A stretch of DNA of 64,000 nt from Schaalia georgiae DSM 6843 (lineage in GTDB: Bacteria; Actinomycetota; Actinomycetes; Actinomycetales; Actinomycetaceae): contig NZ_KE386870.1 of assembly GCF_000429245.1 (NCBI RefSeq), positions 279,311 through 343,310 of the forward strand, in the 5' to 3' direction. Both the position numbers and the translations under genes were made by a program. A model generated the notes under the pieces. The model made no database searches. It worked only from the letters and a program-made list of their open reading frames with translations, and was not told where the DNA came from. Positions 43,873 to 52,901 of the stretch are shown one piece after another. Positions within the stretch are counted from its first letter, which is position 1, and each line of letters opens with the position of its first letter.

Positions 43873-44787
43873 ATGAAACTGCGTTTTATTTTCTCCGAGG
43901 TCGGCAAGGGCCTGTCGCGCAACCGCGCGATGAGCGTCGCCGTCATCCTGGTGACCTACGTGTCCCTGCTCTTCGTGGGGATCGCGGGGCTGTCGCAGAT
44001 GCAGGTGTCCAAGATGCGCACGGACTGGTACGACAAGATCGAGGTCTCGGTCTACATGTGCGCCATCGACGACCGGTCGGAGAACTGCAACGGCGCCGAG
44101 GCCACCGAGGAGCAGATCGCGGCGGTCCGCGCGCGCCTGGACTCCCAGGAGATGAGCCAGTACGTGCAGCAGTACTACGAGGAGTCGAAGGAGGAGGCGT
44201 ACGAGAACTTCGTCAAGCTCAACGGCGATTCGAACCTGGGGCAGTGGACCACCCCGGACATGCTGCAGGTCTCCTTCCGCATCAAGCTGGTCAACCCCGA
44301 GCAGTACTCGGTCATCAAGGAGGAGTTCTCGGGAACGCCCGGGGTCTCCGAGGTGCGCGACCAGCGCGAGATCGTCGAACCCCTGTTCAAAGTGCTCGGC
44401 GCCGCACGCACGGCCGCCCTGGGCCTGGGCGGCATCATGGTGGTCGCCGCAGTCCTGCTGATCTCCACGACGATCCGCCTGAGCGCGATGAGCCGTGAGC
44501 AGGAGACACAGATCATGCGCTACGTGGGCGCGTCGAACCTGTTCATCCAGGCCCCGTTCATGATCGAGGGCGCGCTGGCGGCCCTGGTGGGCGCCGGACT
44601 CGCCATCGGGACCCTCTTCGCGGGCGTGCACTTCATCGTCCAAGGGTGGTTGGCGCCCTCCTTCAAGTGGACGAACTTCATCGGGATGGCCCACGTGGGG
44701 ATCATGTCGCCGATCCTCATAGCGGCGGCAGTCCTGCTGGCGATCATCGCCTCGGCGTTCTCCCTGGCCAAGTACACGAGGGCATGA
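43873..44787 (+). CDS. ftsX: Cell-division membrane protein FtsX
   Basis: 304 residues: N-terminal amphipathic segment and helix (AVILVTYVSLLFVGIAGL), an extracellular loop (about 45-170) containing CAIDDRSENC that may be disulfide-linked, and three C-terminal helices (ALGLGGIMVVAAVLLISTTI and following). The loop is the expected contact with the LytM-type hydrolase encoded next. AGGGGTAGAGC precedes ATG 43873. Confidence 0.93.
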   Translation: MKLRFIFSEVGKGLSRNRAMSVAVILVTYVSLLFVGIAGLSQMQVSKMRTDWYDKIEVSVYMCAIDDRSENCNGAEATEEQIAAVRARLDSQEMSQYVQQYYEESKEEAYENFVKLNGDSNLGQWTTPDMLQVSFRIKLVNPEQYSVIKEEFSGTPGVSEVRDQREIVEPLFKVLGAARTAALGLGGIMVVAAVLLISTTIRLSAMSREQETQIMRYVGASNLFIQAPFMIEGALAALVGAGLAIGTLFAGVHFIVQGWLAPSFKWTNFIGMAHVGIMSPILIAAAVLLAIIASAFSLAKYTRA

Positions 44788-44790
44788 GCG

Positions 44791-46062
44791 ATGGGTAAGG
44801 GCAGGAATCAGAGCAGGGCGCGGTTCGCCCGGGCGTGCGGGGCCCTCGCGGTGGCGCTGGCCCTGGGGGCGATGGTCGCGCCCACGACGGTCGCCGATGA
44901 CGACCGCGACGCCGCGGCGGCTGCGAAGGAGGCGGCCGAGGCCAGTATGAACGAGCTGCGGGCCCAGCTGGAGGGCATCGACGCGAACCTGGCGCAGGTC
45001 TTCGTCGACTTGCAGTCCCTCAACGGGCAGATCCCCGAAGCGCAGACCAAGGCCGACGAGGCGGGGACGCGCTACGACACGGCCGTGCGCGAACACGCTG
45101 TCCTGGAGGGGCAGCTGCGGGCCGCGAAATCCGAGAAGGCGGCCATCGACTCGGAGATCAGCCAGGCCACACGGGACCAGTCCCAGGCGTCGGCCGCGAT
45201 CGGAGAACTGGTGCGCCGCAAGTACCGGGAGGGGGGCGCGTCGGCGGTAACGCTGGCGCTCACCGCCGAGGGATCCGCCTCGATCGAGCAGCGCGCCTCG
45301 GCCGCGGACGCCGCGCTGCGCGCCGAGACGCAGACGGTGAACGCCGCCCTGGACGTCCAGTCCTCCCAGCGCACCCAGCAGGCCAGGCAGGACGCGATCA
45401 CGAACCGCATCGGCTCCTTGGAGGAGCAGTCCAGGCAGGCCGAGGAGGACGCGCGCTCCGCCAAGGAGGAGGCCGATTCGACGCTGGCCGAGCTCAACAC
45501 CCTCAGGGCCGACGCGCAAGCCAAGCAGGCCGAGTGGGATTCGCGCAAGGGCGAGGTTGAGGCGTCACTGGCCCAGGCGGAGGCCGACTACCAGGCGCGC
45601 AGCGCCGAACTGTCCCAGATCGACGAGGCGAACCGCGCCTCGGGCGTCACCTACACGTCGTCCTCCGGCTTCCGCAGCCCCCTGGATATTCCGATCGTCG
45701 TGACCAGTCCGTTCGGGATGCGCTACCACCCGGTGCTGGGCATTATGAAGGGGCATTCGGGAACCGACATGGCCGCCGACTGCGGCACCGTCATCCGCGC
45801 GGTCGCGTCGGGCTACGTCAACGCCGTGTCCTCGGACGTGTCGGCGGGCAACTACGTGGACATCAACCACGGCATGGTGGGCGGCAACTCGGTGATCACG
45901 GAGTACCTGCACATGCAGGCCCAGTACGTCTCGCCCGGGCAGTACGTGAACGCGGGCGACGCCCTGGGCGAGGTCGGCTCGACCGGGTACGCCACCGGCT
46001 GCCACCTGCATTTCGGTGTTCTTCAGAACGGAAGCTACGTTGAACCCATGGATTACCTCTGA
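44791..46062 (+). CDS. Secreted coiled-coil LytM/M23 peptidase (EnvC-like)
   Basis: 423 residues. Signal peptide about 1-35, then a long coiled coil (about 45-285), which in EnvC/RipC-like proteins binds the FtsX loop. The C-terminal M23 domain (about 300-420) retains zinc and catalytic residues: MKGHSGTDMAADCGT (His and Asp) and TGCHLHFGV (HxH). It is therefore likely an active peptidoglycan endopeptidase rather than a degenerate activator. Starts three bases after ftsX, so coupled. Confidence 0.88.
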   Translation: MGKGRNQSRARFARACGALAVALALGAMVAPTTVADDDRDAAAAAKEAAEASMNELRAQLEGIDANLAQVFVDLQSLNGQIPEAQTKADEAGTRYDTAVREHAVLEGQLRAAKSEKAAIDSEISQATRDQSQASAAIGELVRRKYREGGASAVTLALTAEGSASIEQRASAADAALRAETQTVNAALDVQSSQRTQQARQDAITNRIGSLEEQSRQAEEDARSAKEEADSTLAELNTLRADAQAKQAEWDSRKGEVEASLAQAEADYQARSAELSQIDEANRASGVTYTSSSGFRSPLDIPIVVTSPFGMRYHPVLGIMKGHSGTDMAADCGTVIRAVASGYVNAVSSDVSAGNYVDINHGMVGGNSVITEYLHMQAQYVSPGQYVNAGDALGEVGSTGYATGCHLHFGVLQNGSYVEPMDYL

Positions 46063-46076
46063 TCCGCGTTAGGATT

Positions 46077-46110
46077 GGCCCCCGTAGTGTTTTTTGCTGC
46101 GGGGGCCTTC
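46077..46110 (+). terminator. Hairpin terminator between the M23 gene and smpB
   Basis: GGCCCCCG (46077-46084) pairs with CGGGGGCC (46100-46107), followed by TTCCCTT. A run of six T's lies in the loop. It ends the prfB/ftsEX-M23 transcript 15 bases after the stop. Confidence 0.75.
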
Positions 46111-46151
46111 CCTTGAGGCCCAAGGAGAACCATCGTCGGAGGGAGGCAGTC

Positions 46152-46679
46152 GTGCCCAAGGAATGGAAGAAGCCGAAAGCCACCGAGGGGGAACGGCGCA
46201 AAGCCGCCTCGGACGCGAAGAAAACGGTCGCGCGCAACAAGCGCGCCCGCCACGACTACCTCATCGAGGACACATGGGAGGCGGGACTGTCGCTCATGGG
46301 CACCGAGGTCAAGGCCCTGCGCATGGGCCGGGCCTCACTGGTCGACTCCTGGGTCGAGGTCAGCGGCGGCGAGGCGTGGCTGTACGGCGCGAACATCCCC
46401 CTGTACGCCCAGGGCTCGTGGACCAACCACGCGCCCACGCGCAAGCGCAAGCTCCTGCTCCACCGCGCCGAGATCGACCGCATGGCCGACCGCGTGGCCG
46501 CCAAGGGCTACACGATCGTCCCGCTGGAGCTGTACTTCGTGGGCGGGCGCGCCAAGGTGGAGATCGCCCTGGCCAAGGGCAAGCAGGAGTGGGACAAACG
46601 CCAGGCGCTGCGCGAGAAGCAGGACCAGCGCGAGGCCGAGCGCGCGATGCGCAGCTACGTGAAGCAGGCCCGCAGGTAA
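46152..46679 (+). CDS. smpB: SsrA-binding protein
   Basis: 175 residues; binds tmRNA and fits it into stalled ribosomes. The core is RHDYLIEDTWEAGLSLMGTE, followed by VKALRMGRASLVDSW, YAQGSWTNHAPTRKRKLLLH and the C-terminal basic tail. GTG 46152 follows GGAGGGAGG (46138-46146); the open frame upstream is unnecessary. The N-terminal 30 residues are a Lys/Glu-rich extension of modest length. The tmRNA itself is encoded 5 kb downstream. Confidence 0.94.
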   Translation: MPKEWKKPKATEGERRKAASDAKKTVARNKRARHDYLIEDTWEAGLSLMGTEVKALRMGRASLVDSWVEVSGGEAWLYGANIPLYAQGSWTNHAPTRKRKLLLHRAEIDRMADRVAAKGYTIVPLELYFVGGRAKVEIALAKGKQEWDKRQALREKQDQREAERAMRSYVKQARR

Positions 46680-46697
46680 GGGAAAGAAGGCGATTGC

Positions 46698-49403
46698 GTG
46701 CGGGGGTCCGTCAGGATATTTCGTCGTGATCTTCTCCGGCTGGTGAGCGTTCCGGCCGCCTGGATCGTCATCATCGGGCTGGCGTTCGTGCCCGCCCTGT
46801 ACGCGTGGTTCAACATCGTCGGTTTCTGGGATCCCTACAGCCAGACGTCGAGGATCCGCGTCGCCGTCGCGAACGAGGACGAGGGGTGGGCCAGGGAACC
46901 CATCGGCTTCGTCAACGTGGGGGCCATGCTCCAAGAGCGCCTCGAGGACAACGACCAACTCGGCTGGCACTTCGTGTCGGCCGACCAGGCGCGCGCCGAG
47001 GTCGAGCGCGGGGACTCCTACGCGGCCTTCGTCATCCCCGCGGACTTCTCGAAGAGCCTCACGGGCGTGGTCGACGGCACCTTCACCAGGCCCAGCATCG
47101 CGTACTACGTGAACGAGAAGAACAACGCGGTCGCCCCGAAGATCACCCAGGCCGGGGCGAGTGCCCTGGACAACCAGATCAACTCCGCTTTCGTCGCGAC
47201 CGTCGCCAGGACCCTCTCCGAGCGCGTCTCCGGGGTCGGTGCCTCCCTCACTTCCGCGCTTGAGACGGGCCAGTCCGAACTCGTCGGCGCGATGGGCCGC
47301 GCGGCGTCGGGGCTCGGCGGCGCACGTGCCTCCCTGGAGGGGCTGGGCCCGCAGATCGAGGGGGCGAAGGCGTCGGTGTCGTCCGCGCGCACAGCCCTCA
47401 GTGGGATCGACGGGGCAGCCTCGTCGGCGGAAGCGTCGCTGGGCACGGCGGACCACCTGCTCTCCGACGCGCGCGCCTCCCTGTCGTCCTTCTCCTCCGG
47501 GCTGTCCTCCAGCCTCGAGGGCCTGGCCTCCCAGGCGTCCCAGGCGGCAGCGGGGGCGGCCAGCGCAGGAGGGGCCCTGGACGGCGGCCTCCAGGGCGCC
47601 GCGGGCGCGGTCGGCGGCCTGCTGGGCGAAGCCTCGTCCATCAACACGGCGAACGGGCAGCTCCTGGCCGACCTGCAGGGGCTCCCCATCGCCTCCGACC
47701 CCGCCGTCGCCAGCGTCCTGGGATCGCTGTCCGCGCAGAACACGGCGGTTGGAAGCGCCATCACGGACCTGACGGCGCTGAACAGCTCCATCTCGGGGAC
47801 CTCGACGGCGGTGGCGACGGCGCTGGACTCCATGAGTTCGGCGGCCTGCGCGGTCTCGGACGCTGTCTCATCAGGGCGCGCTGCCCTGGACGGCCAGGTG
47901 CCAGCGATCTCGTCCGCCCTGGACCAGATGGCGGCCTCCTCGGCCCAGCTGCGCGCCGCGCTGGCCACGGCGCGGTCCCTGAGGGCCCAGGTGTCCGGCC
48001 TGCTCGACCAGATGGACTCCCTGCTCGACGGCGCCTCCGCCGCGTCCTCCCAGTCCGCTGCGAACCTCGGGGCCATCGAGTCGGACCTGTCGTCGGCGTC
48101 CACGGACATCCAGTCGATCGCCTCGTCGAACTCCTTGACGGCCCTCGCCGCTTCCCTCGGCGTGAGCCCGGAGGCGATCGCCGCGTTCGTGGCATCGCCG
48201 ACATCGATCCAGACCGAGGCCGTCTTCCCGGTCGCCGCGTATGGTTCGGCGATGGCGCCGCTGTTCACGAACCTGGCCCTGTGGGTCGGCGCGTTCTCGC
48301 TGGTCATCCTTTTCAAACTCGAGGTCGACGAGGAGGGGACCGGTCCGCTGACATCCGCGCAGAAGTACTTGGGCAGGTGGATGCTGCTGGCGGTCTTCGC
48401 TGTGGCGCAGGCGCTCGTCGTGTCCGCCGGCGACCTCGTCATCGGCGTGCAGACCGCGTCGAGGGCGGCCTTCATGGGCACGGCCGTCTTGGTCTCCCTG
48501 GCGTTCCTGTCGATCATCTACATGCTCGCCACGTGCTTGCAGCACATAGGCAAGGGGCTGTGCGTCATTATCGTCGTCGTGCAGATCCCCGGTGCAGCCG
48601 GGCTGTACCCCATCGAGATGATGCCGTCGTTCTTCCGCGCCCTCCACCCCGCCCTGCCCTTCACCTACGGGATCAACGCGCTGCGCGAGACGGTGGGGGG
48701 CTTCTACGGCAACCACTACGCCCTCGACATCGGCGTCCTGGGCGCGCACACGCTCATCGCCTTCGCCATCGGCCTGGCGCTGCGCCCCCACCTGGTCAAC
48801 CTCAACGCCATGATGACGCGCGAGCTGTCCCAGTCGGGCCTGTTCGTCGCGGAGGCGACCCGCGTCCCCTCCAGCCGCTACCGCCTTACGCAGATCATCT
48901 CGGTGCTGGCCGATCACGAGGGGTACCAGCGCGGCGTCGCGCGCAGGATCGAGCGCTTCGAACGCCGGTACCCCGCGATCAAACGCGGCGGCCTGGCCGC
49001 GGGGATCGTCGTCCCCGCGGTCCTGGCAGTGCTTTCGGTCACCAATGCGGCCGAAGTCCCCATCGTGCTCGGGGCCTGGATCGTGTGGCTCCTCGTCGTG
49101 ATCCTCTTCCTAGTCGGGGTCGAGTACCTGCGCGAAGCGCTGGACCGCCAGAGGCTGCTCTCCACGATGGGGGAGTCCGACGTGCGCTCCCTGCTGCGCC
49201 GCCGGGCAGCGGGGGCGCGTGCGCGCGTCATGGCGGGCGCCGCCGCGGTCACCGCCTCCCTCGCGTCGGTCTTCGACACTGGCCGGTCCGAGGCTGGGGA
49301 GGAAGAACCGCCCCACGGGACGGACACAGAACACGCCGACGAGGATGCGGGGGCCGACGAGGGCGCGGGGGCCGACGGCGCCGGGGCACGGGGTGGCGAA
49401 TGA
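46698..49403 (+). CDS. YhgE/Pip-domain membrane protein (large)
   Basis: 901 residues. N-terminal helix (VSVPAAWIVIIGLAFVPALY) and YhgE motif AWFNIVGFWDPYSQTSRIRV, then FVIPADFSKSLTGVVDG. A long extracellular Ala/Ser-rich coiled coil (about 150-500) is followed by five or six helices of the ABC-2-like membrane domain (about 515-720) and an acidic Gly/Ala/Asp tail. YhgE/Pip proteins are linked to phage infection and to protein export in Gram-positives. GTG 46698. It overlaps the next, related gene. Confidence 0.87.
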   Translation: MRGSVRIFRRDLLRLVSVPAAWIVIIGLAFVPALYAWFNIVGFWDPYSQTSRIRVAVANEDEGWAREPIGFVNVGAMLQERLEDNDQLGWHFVSADQARAEVERGDSYAAFVIPADFSKSLTGVVDGTFTRPSIAYYVNEKNNAVAPKITQAGASALDNQINSAFVATVARTLSERVSGVGASLTSALETGQSELVGAMGRAASGLGGARASLEGLGPQIEGAKASVSSARTALSGIDGAASSAEASLGTADHLLSDARASLSSFSSGLSSSLEGLASQASQAAAGAASAGGALDGGLQGAAGAVGGLLGEASSINTANGQLLADLQGLPIASDPAVASVLGSLSAQNTAVGSAITDLTALNSSISGTSTAVATALDSMSSAACAVSDAVSSGRAALDGQVPAISSALDQMAASSAQLRAALATARSLRAQVSGLLDQMDSLLDGASAASSQSAANLGAIESDLSSASTDIQSIASSNSLTALAASLGVSPEAIAAFVASPTSIQTEAVFPVAAYGSAMAPLFTNLALWVGAFSLVILFKLEVDEEGTGPLTSAQKYLGRWMLLAVFAVAQALVVSAGDLVIGVQTASRAAFMGTAVLVSLAFLSIIYMLATCLQHIGKGLCVIIVVVQIPGAAGLYPIEMMPSFFRALHPALPFTYGINALRETVGGFYGNHYALDIGVLGAHTLIAFAIGLALRPHLVNLNAMMTRELSQSGLFVAEATRVPSSRYRLTQIISVLADHEGYQRGVARRIERFERRYPAIKRGGLAAGIVVPAVLAVLSVTNAAEVPIVLGAWIVWLLVVILFLVGVEYLREALDRQRLLSTMGESDVRSLLRRRAAGARARVMAGAAAVTASLASVFDTGRSEAGEEEPPHGTDTEHADEDAGADEGAGADGAGARGGE

Positions 49404-51607
49404 GAACGATCTGGGCAGTCTACAGGGCGGACCTGCGCCGGGCCCGCAGGAGCGTCATCAGCCTCGTCGTCGTCCTCGGCCTGACCGCGATCCCCGCACT
49501 CTTCACATGGTTCAACGTGGCGGCCTCGTGGGACCCCTTCTCGAACACGAAGAACCTCACCATAGCGATAGCGAACACCGACCAGGGGTACAAGTCCGAC
49601 CTGGTCCCCCTGACCGTCAACATCGGCGACCAGGTCGTCGGCGCCCTGCGCACGAACGAAGACTTCGACTGGGCAATCGAGTCGGAGGAGGGCGCCGTGG
49701 AGAAGACCCGATCGGGCCAGTACTACGCGGCTGTCGTGATCCCCGCCGACTTCTCGAAGGACATGATGACGTTCTTCTCCTCGCCTGACGCGCGCTCGGC
49801 GCCCCTGACCTACTACATCAACGAGAAGAAGAACGGGCTCGTCCCCAAGATCGCGGGCCAGGGCGCCGAGCACCTCTCCGCCCAAGTCAACCAGGTGTTC
49901 GCCCAGACGCTCGCCGAGATCGCGCTCGACACCGCCACCTCCATCGCGAGCGCAATGGAGGACCCGTCGAACACGCGCGCCCTCGGCGCGCTCGACACGC
50001 GGATCCAGACCGTCGCCTCCCGCCTCGCCGCCGCGGCCAACAGCGCCGAGGCCTACGCGGCCCTCGTGGACGCCTCGCTCACACTGCTCGACTCGACCTC
50101 GGCGCTCGTGTCGAACGCCTCGGGCGCAGGCGCAGCCGCCCAATCCGGTGCGAGCGGACTCGCGTCCGGGAGCACCGGGCTCGCCGGCGCGGTCCAAACG
50201 GCGACCGCCTCCGTTGCTGGAGCGCTCTCCTCCTCGCAATCCTCCCTGTCCGCGCTGTCGGAGTCGATCGAGGGCGTGTACTCCCAGGCCGACGGCGCCT
50301 CCGCCTCGGCCGTGGCGTCGCTGCGCTCACAGGCCGGCGTGTTCGAGGGCCAGGCCGCGCAGTACGCGAGTATCAAGAGCGCCCTGGCGGGCCTGACGGG
50401 TTCTCCTGTCCCATCCGAGCAGTTGGACCGGCTCCAGAGCGCGGTCGATCGGCTCAACGGCCTGGCCGAGGGGCTGCGCTCCGCCGCGACTGCCCTCGAG
50501 GGCAAGAACACCTCGGTCCAGACCAACCACGCGACCGTCACCCAGCTCATCGCCGACGCGCAGAGCGCCGTGTCCACCGTGCGCAGCGACTACGACAACA
50601 CCCTCAAACCACAACTCGACTCGCTGGCGTCCTCGCTCGAAGCGGGGGCCGGGTCCCTCGAGAACGTGCGCGAGGCCCTGACCAGTGCGGCGAACGGCGT
50701 CAACGACGGGACCGGCGGAGCGCGCTCGGGACTGACGCGCCTGCGCGACGCATTCAGGGAGGCAGCGGAGTCGCTGCGCGAGGCTGAGGGAAAGCTCACC
50801 AGCATGCACGACTCCCTCGCCGAAGCCCTCACCAGCGGCGACATCGCACGGATGCGCGCCATCATCGGATCGGATCCGAAAGCGCTCGCGGTCGCCTTGG
50901 CCGCCCCCGTGGGCATTGAAACGAATCGCGTCTTCCCAGTGGACAACTTCGGCTCCCAGATGGCCCCCCTGTACTCGGTGCTCGCCCTGTGGGTCGGCTC
51001 TGTCCTCATGGTCATCGCCATGCGCTCCGACGTCACCGATGACAACGCGGCCGACGGACTGAACGAGGACGACCCCCTGCGCCGCTACTTCACCTCCCAC
51101 CACGTGCCGCTGGCGTCGGGATTCATCGGCAGGTACCTGGTGTTCGGCACGATCGCCCTCCTCCAAGCCACACTCGTCTTCGGGGGCGACATCGTCTTCC
51201 TCAAGGTCCAGCACACGCACCCGTGGCTCTTCATGTGCGTCGGGTGGTTGACCGCCGTCGTGTTCTCCTTCATGCTCTACACGTTGGTCGCGACTTTCGG
51301 GAACGCCGGGAAGGCTATCGGTGTCCTCCTACTGGTCCTGCAGATCTCCGGTGCCGGGGGAGCATTCCCCCTCGTCCTCCTCCCGCCGTTCTTCTCAGCG
51401 GTTTCGCCCTTCTTGCCGGCCACGCACGCGATCACCGCGCTGCGTGCGGCCATCGCCGGGTACTCCGGCACCGAGTACGCGGACGCCATGTGGGTGCTCG
51501 CGGCGTTCATCCCCGTTTGCGCGTTCGGCGGGCTGGCGCTGCGGCCCCTCCTCGTGTCGAAGAACCGGGCGCTCGTCGGGGAACTGGAGTCGACGAAACT
51601 GATCTGA
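49400..51607 (+). CDS. YhgE/Pip-domain membrane protein
   Basis: 735 residues, a divergent paralogue of the upstream protein: LVVVLGLTAIPALFTWFNVA and SWDPFSNTKNLTIAIANTDQ at the start, AAVVIPADFSKDMMTFF, an extended Ala/Ser coiled region (about 165-500), and C-terminal membrane helices with a GAGGAFPLVLLPPFFSAVSP segment. ATG 49400 overlaps the preceding stop. The pair probably forms a heteromeric exporter or surface complex (inference). The next feature is the tmRNA promoter. Confidence 0.87.
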   Translation: MRTIWAVYRADLRRARRSVISLVVVLGLTAIPALFTWFNVAASWDPFSNTKNLTIAIANTDQGYKSDLVPLTVNIGDQVVGALRTNEDFDWAIESEEGAVEKTRSGQYYAAVVIPADFSKDMMTFFSSPDARSAPLTYYINEKKNGLVPKIAGQGAEHLSAQVNQVFAQTLAEIALDTATSIASAMEDPSNTRALGALDTRIQTVASRLAAAANSAEAYAALVDASLTLLDSTSALVSNASGAGAAAQSGASGLASGSTGLAGAVQTATASVAGALSSSQSSLSALSESIEGVYSQADGASASAVASLRSQAGVFEGQAAQYASIKSALAGLTGSPVPSEQLDRLQSAVDRLNGLAEGLRSAATALEGKNTSVQTNHATVTQLIADAQSAVSTVRSDYDNTLKPQLDSLASSLEAGAGSLENVREALTSAANGVNDGTGGARSGLTRLRDAFREAAESLREAEGKLTSMHDSLAEALTSGDIARMRAIIGSDPKALAVALAAPVGIETNRVFPVDNFGSQMAPLYSVLALWVGSVLMVIAMRSDVTDDNAADGLNEDDPLRRYFTSHHVPLASGFIGRYLVFGTIALLQATLVFGGDIVFLKVQHTHPWLFMCVGWLTAVVFSFMLYTLVATFGNAGKAIGVLLLVLQISGAGGAFPLVLLPPFFSAVSPFLPATHAITALRAAIAGYSGTEYADAMWVLAAFIPVCAFGGLALRPLLVSKNRALVGELESTKLI

Positions 51608-51632
51608 GACCGGGTCGCGCATCGCAGTGGTG

Positions 51633-51661
51633 TTGCGGGCGGCCCCGAGCGGGAATACAAT
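51633..51661 (+). promoter_or_regulatory. Promoter of the tmRNA gene
   Basis: TTGCGG (51633-51638) and TACAAT (51656-51661), 17-base spacer. Transcription would begin near 51668, leaving a 45-base 5' leader to be removed by RNase P at 51713. Confidence 0.7.
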
Positions 51662-51712
51662 ATGGGCTGGGTATCGTCGGCAACGGTGGTGCCCGGGAGT
51701 GAGAACTCAAAA

Positions 51713-52088
51713 GGGGATGATCGGTTTCGACAGTGGTAGTCGATCGAGGAGAAGCGAGCCGAGAACGCGCGCTCAACTCGTTAACGCTGCGTGCGAACCA
51801 ATAGGTGCCGAACAGAACCGCACCGACTACGTTCTCGCCGCCTGATTTCGCCGCGTGAACCTTTAGTCCGTCAGCCCGGGTGGTGCTCCCAGCCCAGTGT
51901 CTGGCGTCGTTCAGGGAGCCACTGGGGGGCGCCCATGTTGGTGGGGCGCCTCCGACACTCAATCAACTGAGCCCATCCGGTAGCAGGTCTGCATGACGCC
52001 GGGGGCCGAGAAATAATCCGCAGACTGCGCTCGGAGAAGAACTCGGGGCCTGCCACTGGACGGGGGTTCGATTCCCCCCATCTCCACC
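51713..52088 (+). ncRNA. ssrA: Transfer-messenger RNA
   Basis: The RNA rescues stalled ribosomes with SmpB. The 5' end GGGGATG (51713-51719) pairs with CATCTCC (52079-52085) as the acceptor stem; GGTTTCGAC follows, as in all tmRNAs. The tag frame (51807-51845) starts at GCC and encodes AEQNRTDYVLAA before TGA. The 3' end has a T-arm of five G-C pairs around TTCGATT. Discriminator A and CC are encoded, but the last A of CCA is not (T at 52089), so CCA would be completed by the nucleotidyltransferase. The exact tag start is inferred. Confidence 0.93.
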
Positions 52089-52089
52089 T

Positions 52090-52901
52090 GAGGGGGAAGT
52101 GTCGAACTCTCGCTTTCGAGCGTAGATTCGCACTTCCCCCGCGCTGTCTCCACTGTGGAGCGTTGCTTCGCGGTTCTCGAACTCGATGGGCTGAGCGCTG
52201 TCATGGTAGTAGGACGCGATGATGATCTGGTTGCACCCGATGTGGTGGACCTTGTTCATGAAGTGTTCGAACAGCTGGTCGCGCGAGTCTCCGCCGTGTC
52301 GATGGTTGCCTCAGCAAAGCGCTTGCAGAATGCGCCGGTGCTCGCTTCGTCCTCAAGCAGCGTGGTCTTCACGTGTTCGGCCTGGATAGCGGTATCAAGC
52401 TCACGCTTTTGCTCCTCCAACGCATGCATGGCCTCAGCGGGGGTCTCATTGAAGTTGCCTTGCGAAATTGCCTTGACGAGGTTTGCGAGCTTCTTTTCCA
52501 CGTCTGTGCGTCGGGCTTCCAGTGCCTTGCGAATCTCGTCCCCGCGCCCATCGGTCCGCTGGTAGGGGCATCCCGTTTTCGATGACGTGCTCACCGAAGG
52601 CATACTCGCCGATGCAGGCACGGTTCTTGAAGAGTTTGTTGAGGTTCTTGGGCGTGAACCCGTAGCCGCGCGTCGTACGGATTCCCGGAGGCATTGCGCC
52701 GGTCGGCGATTTTCTGCATCAAGACGCCGTGGGTGTAGTCGTCAAAGATCTGGGTGACGATCGCAGCCGTCTCGGGGTCCGGAACGTGGTGCTTCTCGCT
52801 GTTCACAGTGAAGCCGAAGAGCTTGTGTCAGTTGTTCAGTGCTCGCTCAGCGTTGTAGCGCTGGCTTCGCCTGATGTTGGCCGAGAGCTGGAGGGAATAA
52901 T
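52090..52901 (-). pseudogene. Serine recombinase (integrase) remnant, frameshifted and truncated
   Basis: Pieces of a large serine recombinase appear in successive frames: KLFGFT and HHVPDPETAAIVTQIFDDYT (about 52740-52840), GYGFTPKNLNKLFKNRACIG (about 52600-52670), a helical coiled segment EKKLANLVKAISQGNFNETP (about 52400-52520), and MNKVHHIGCNQIIIASYYHD (about 52190-52260). At least three frameshifts separate them. The catalytic N-terminal domain is missing where an ISL3 element begins at about 52902. The 3' end runs into the tmRNA gene. This was probably the integrase of an element inserted at ssrA. Confidence 0.8.

Noticed and set aside
51963-52259. Recombinase-like frame reading into the tmRNA gene as a complete small protein
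   Set aside because: The part inside the tmRNA (GGDGGNRTPVQ-like) is antisense RNA-gene sequence, a well-known annotation artefact. Only the part outside ssrA is real recombinase sequence.
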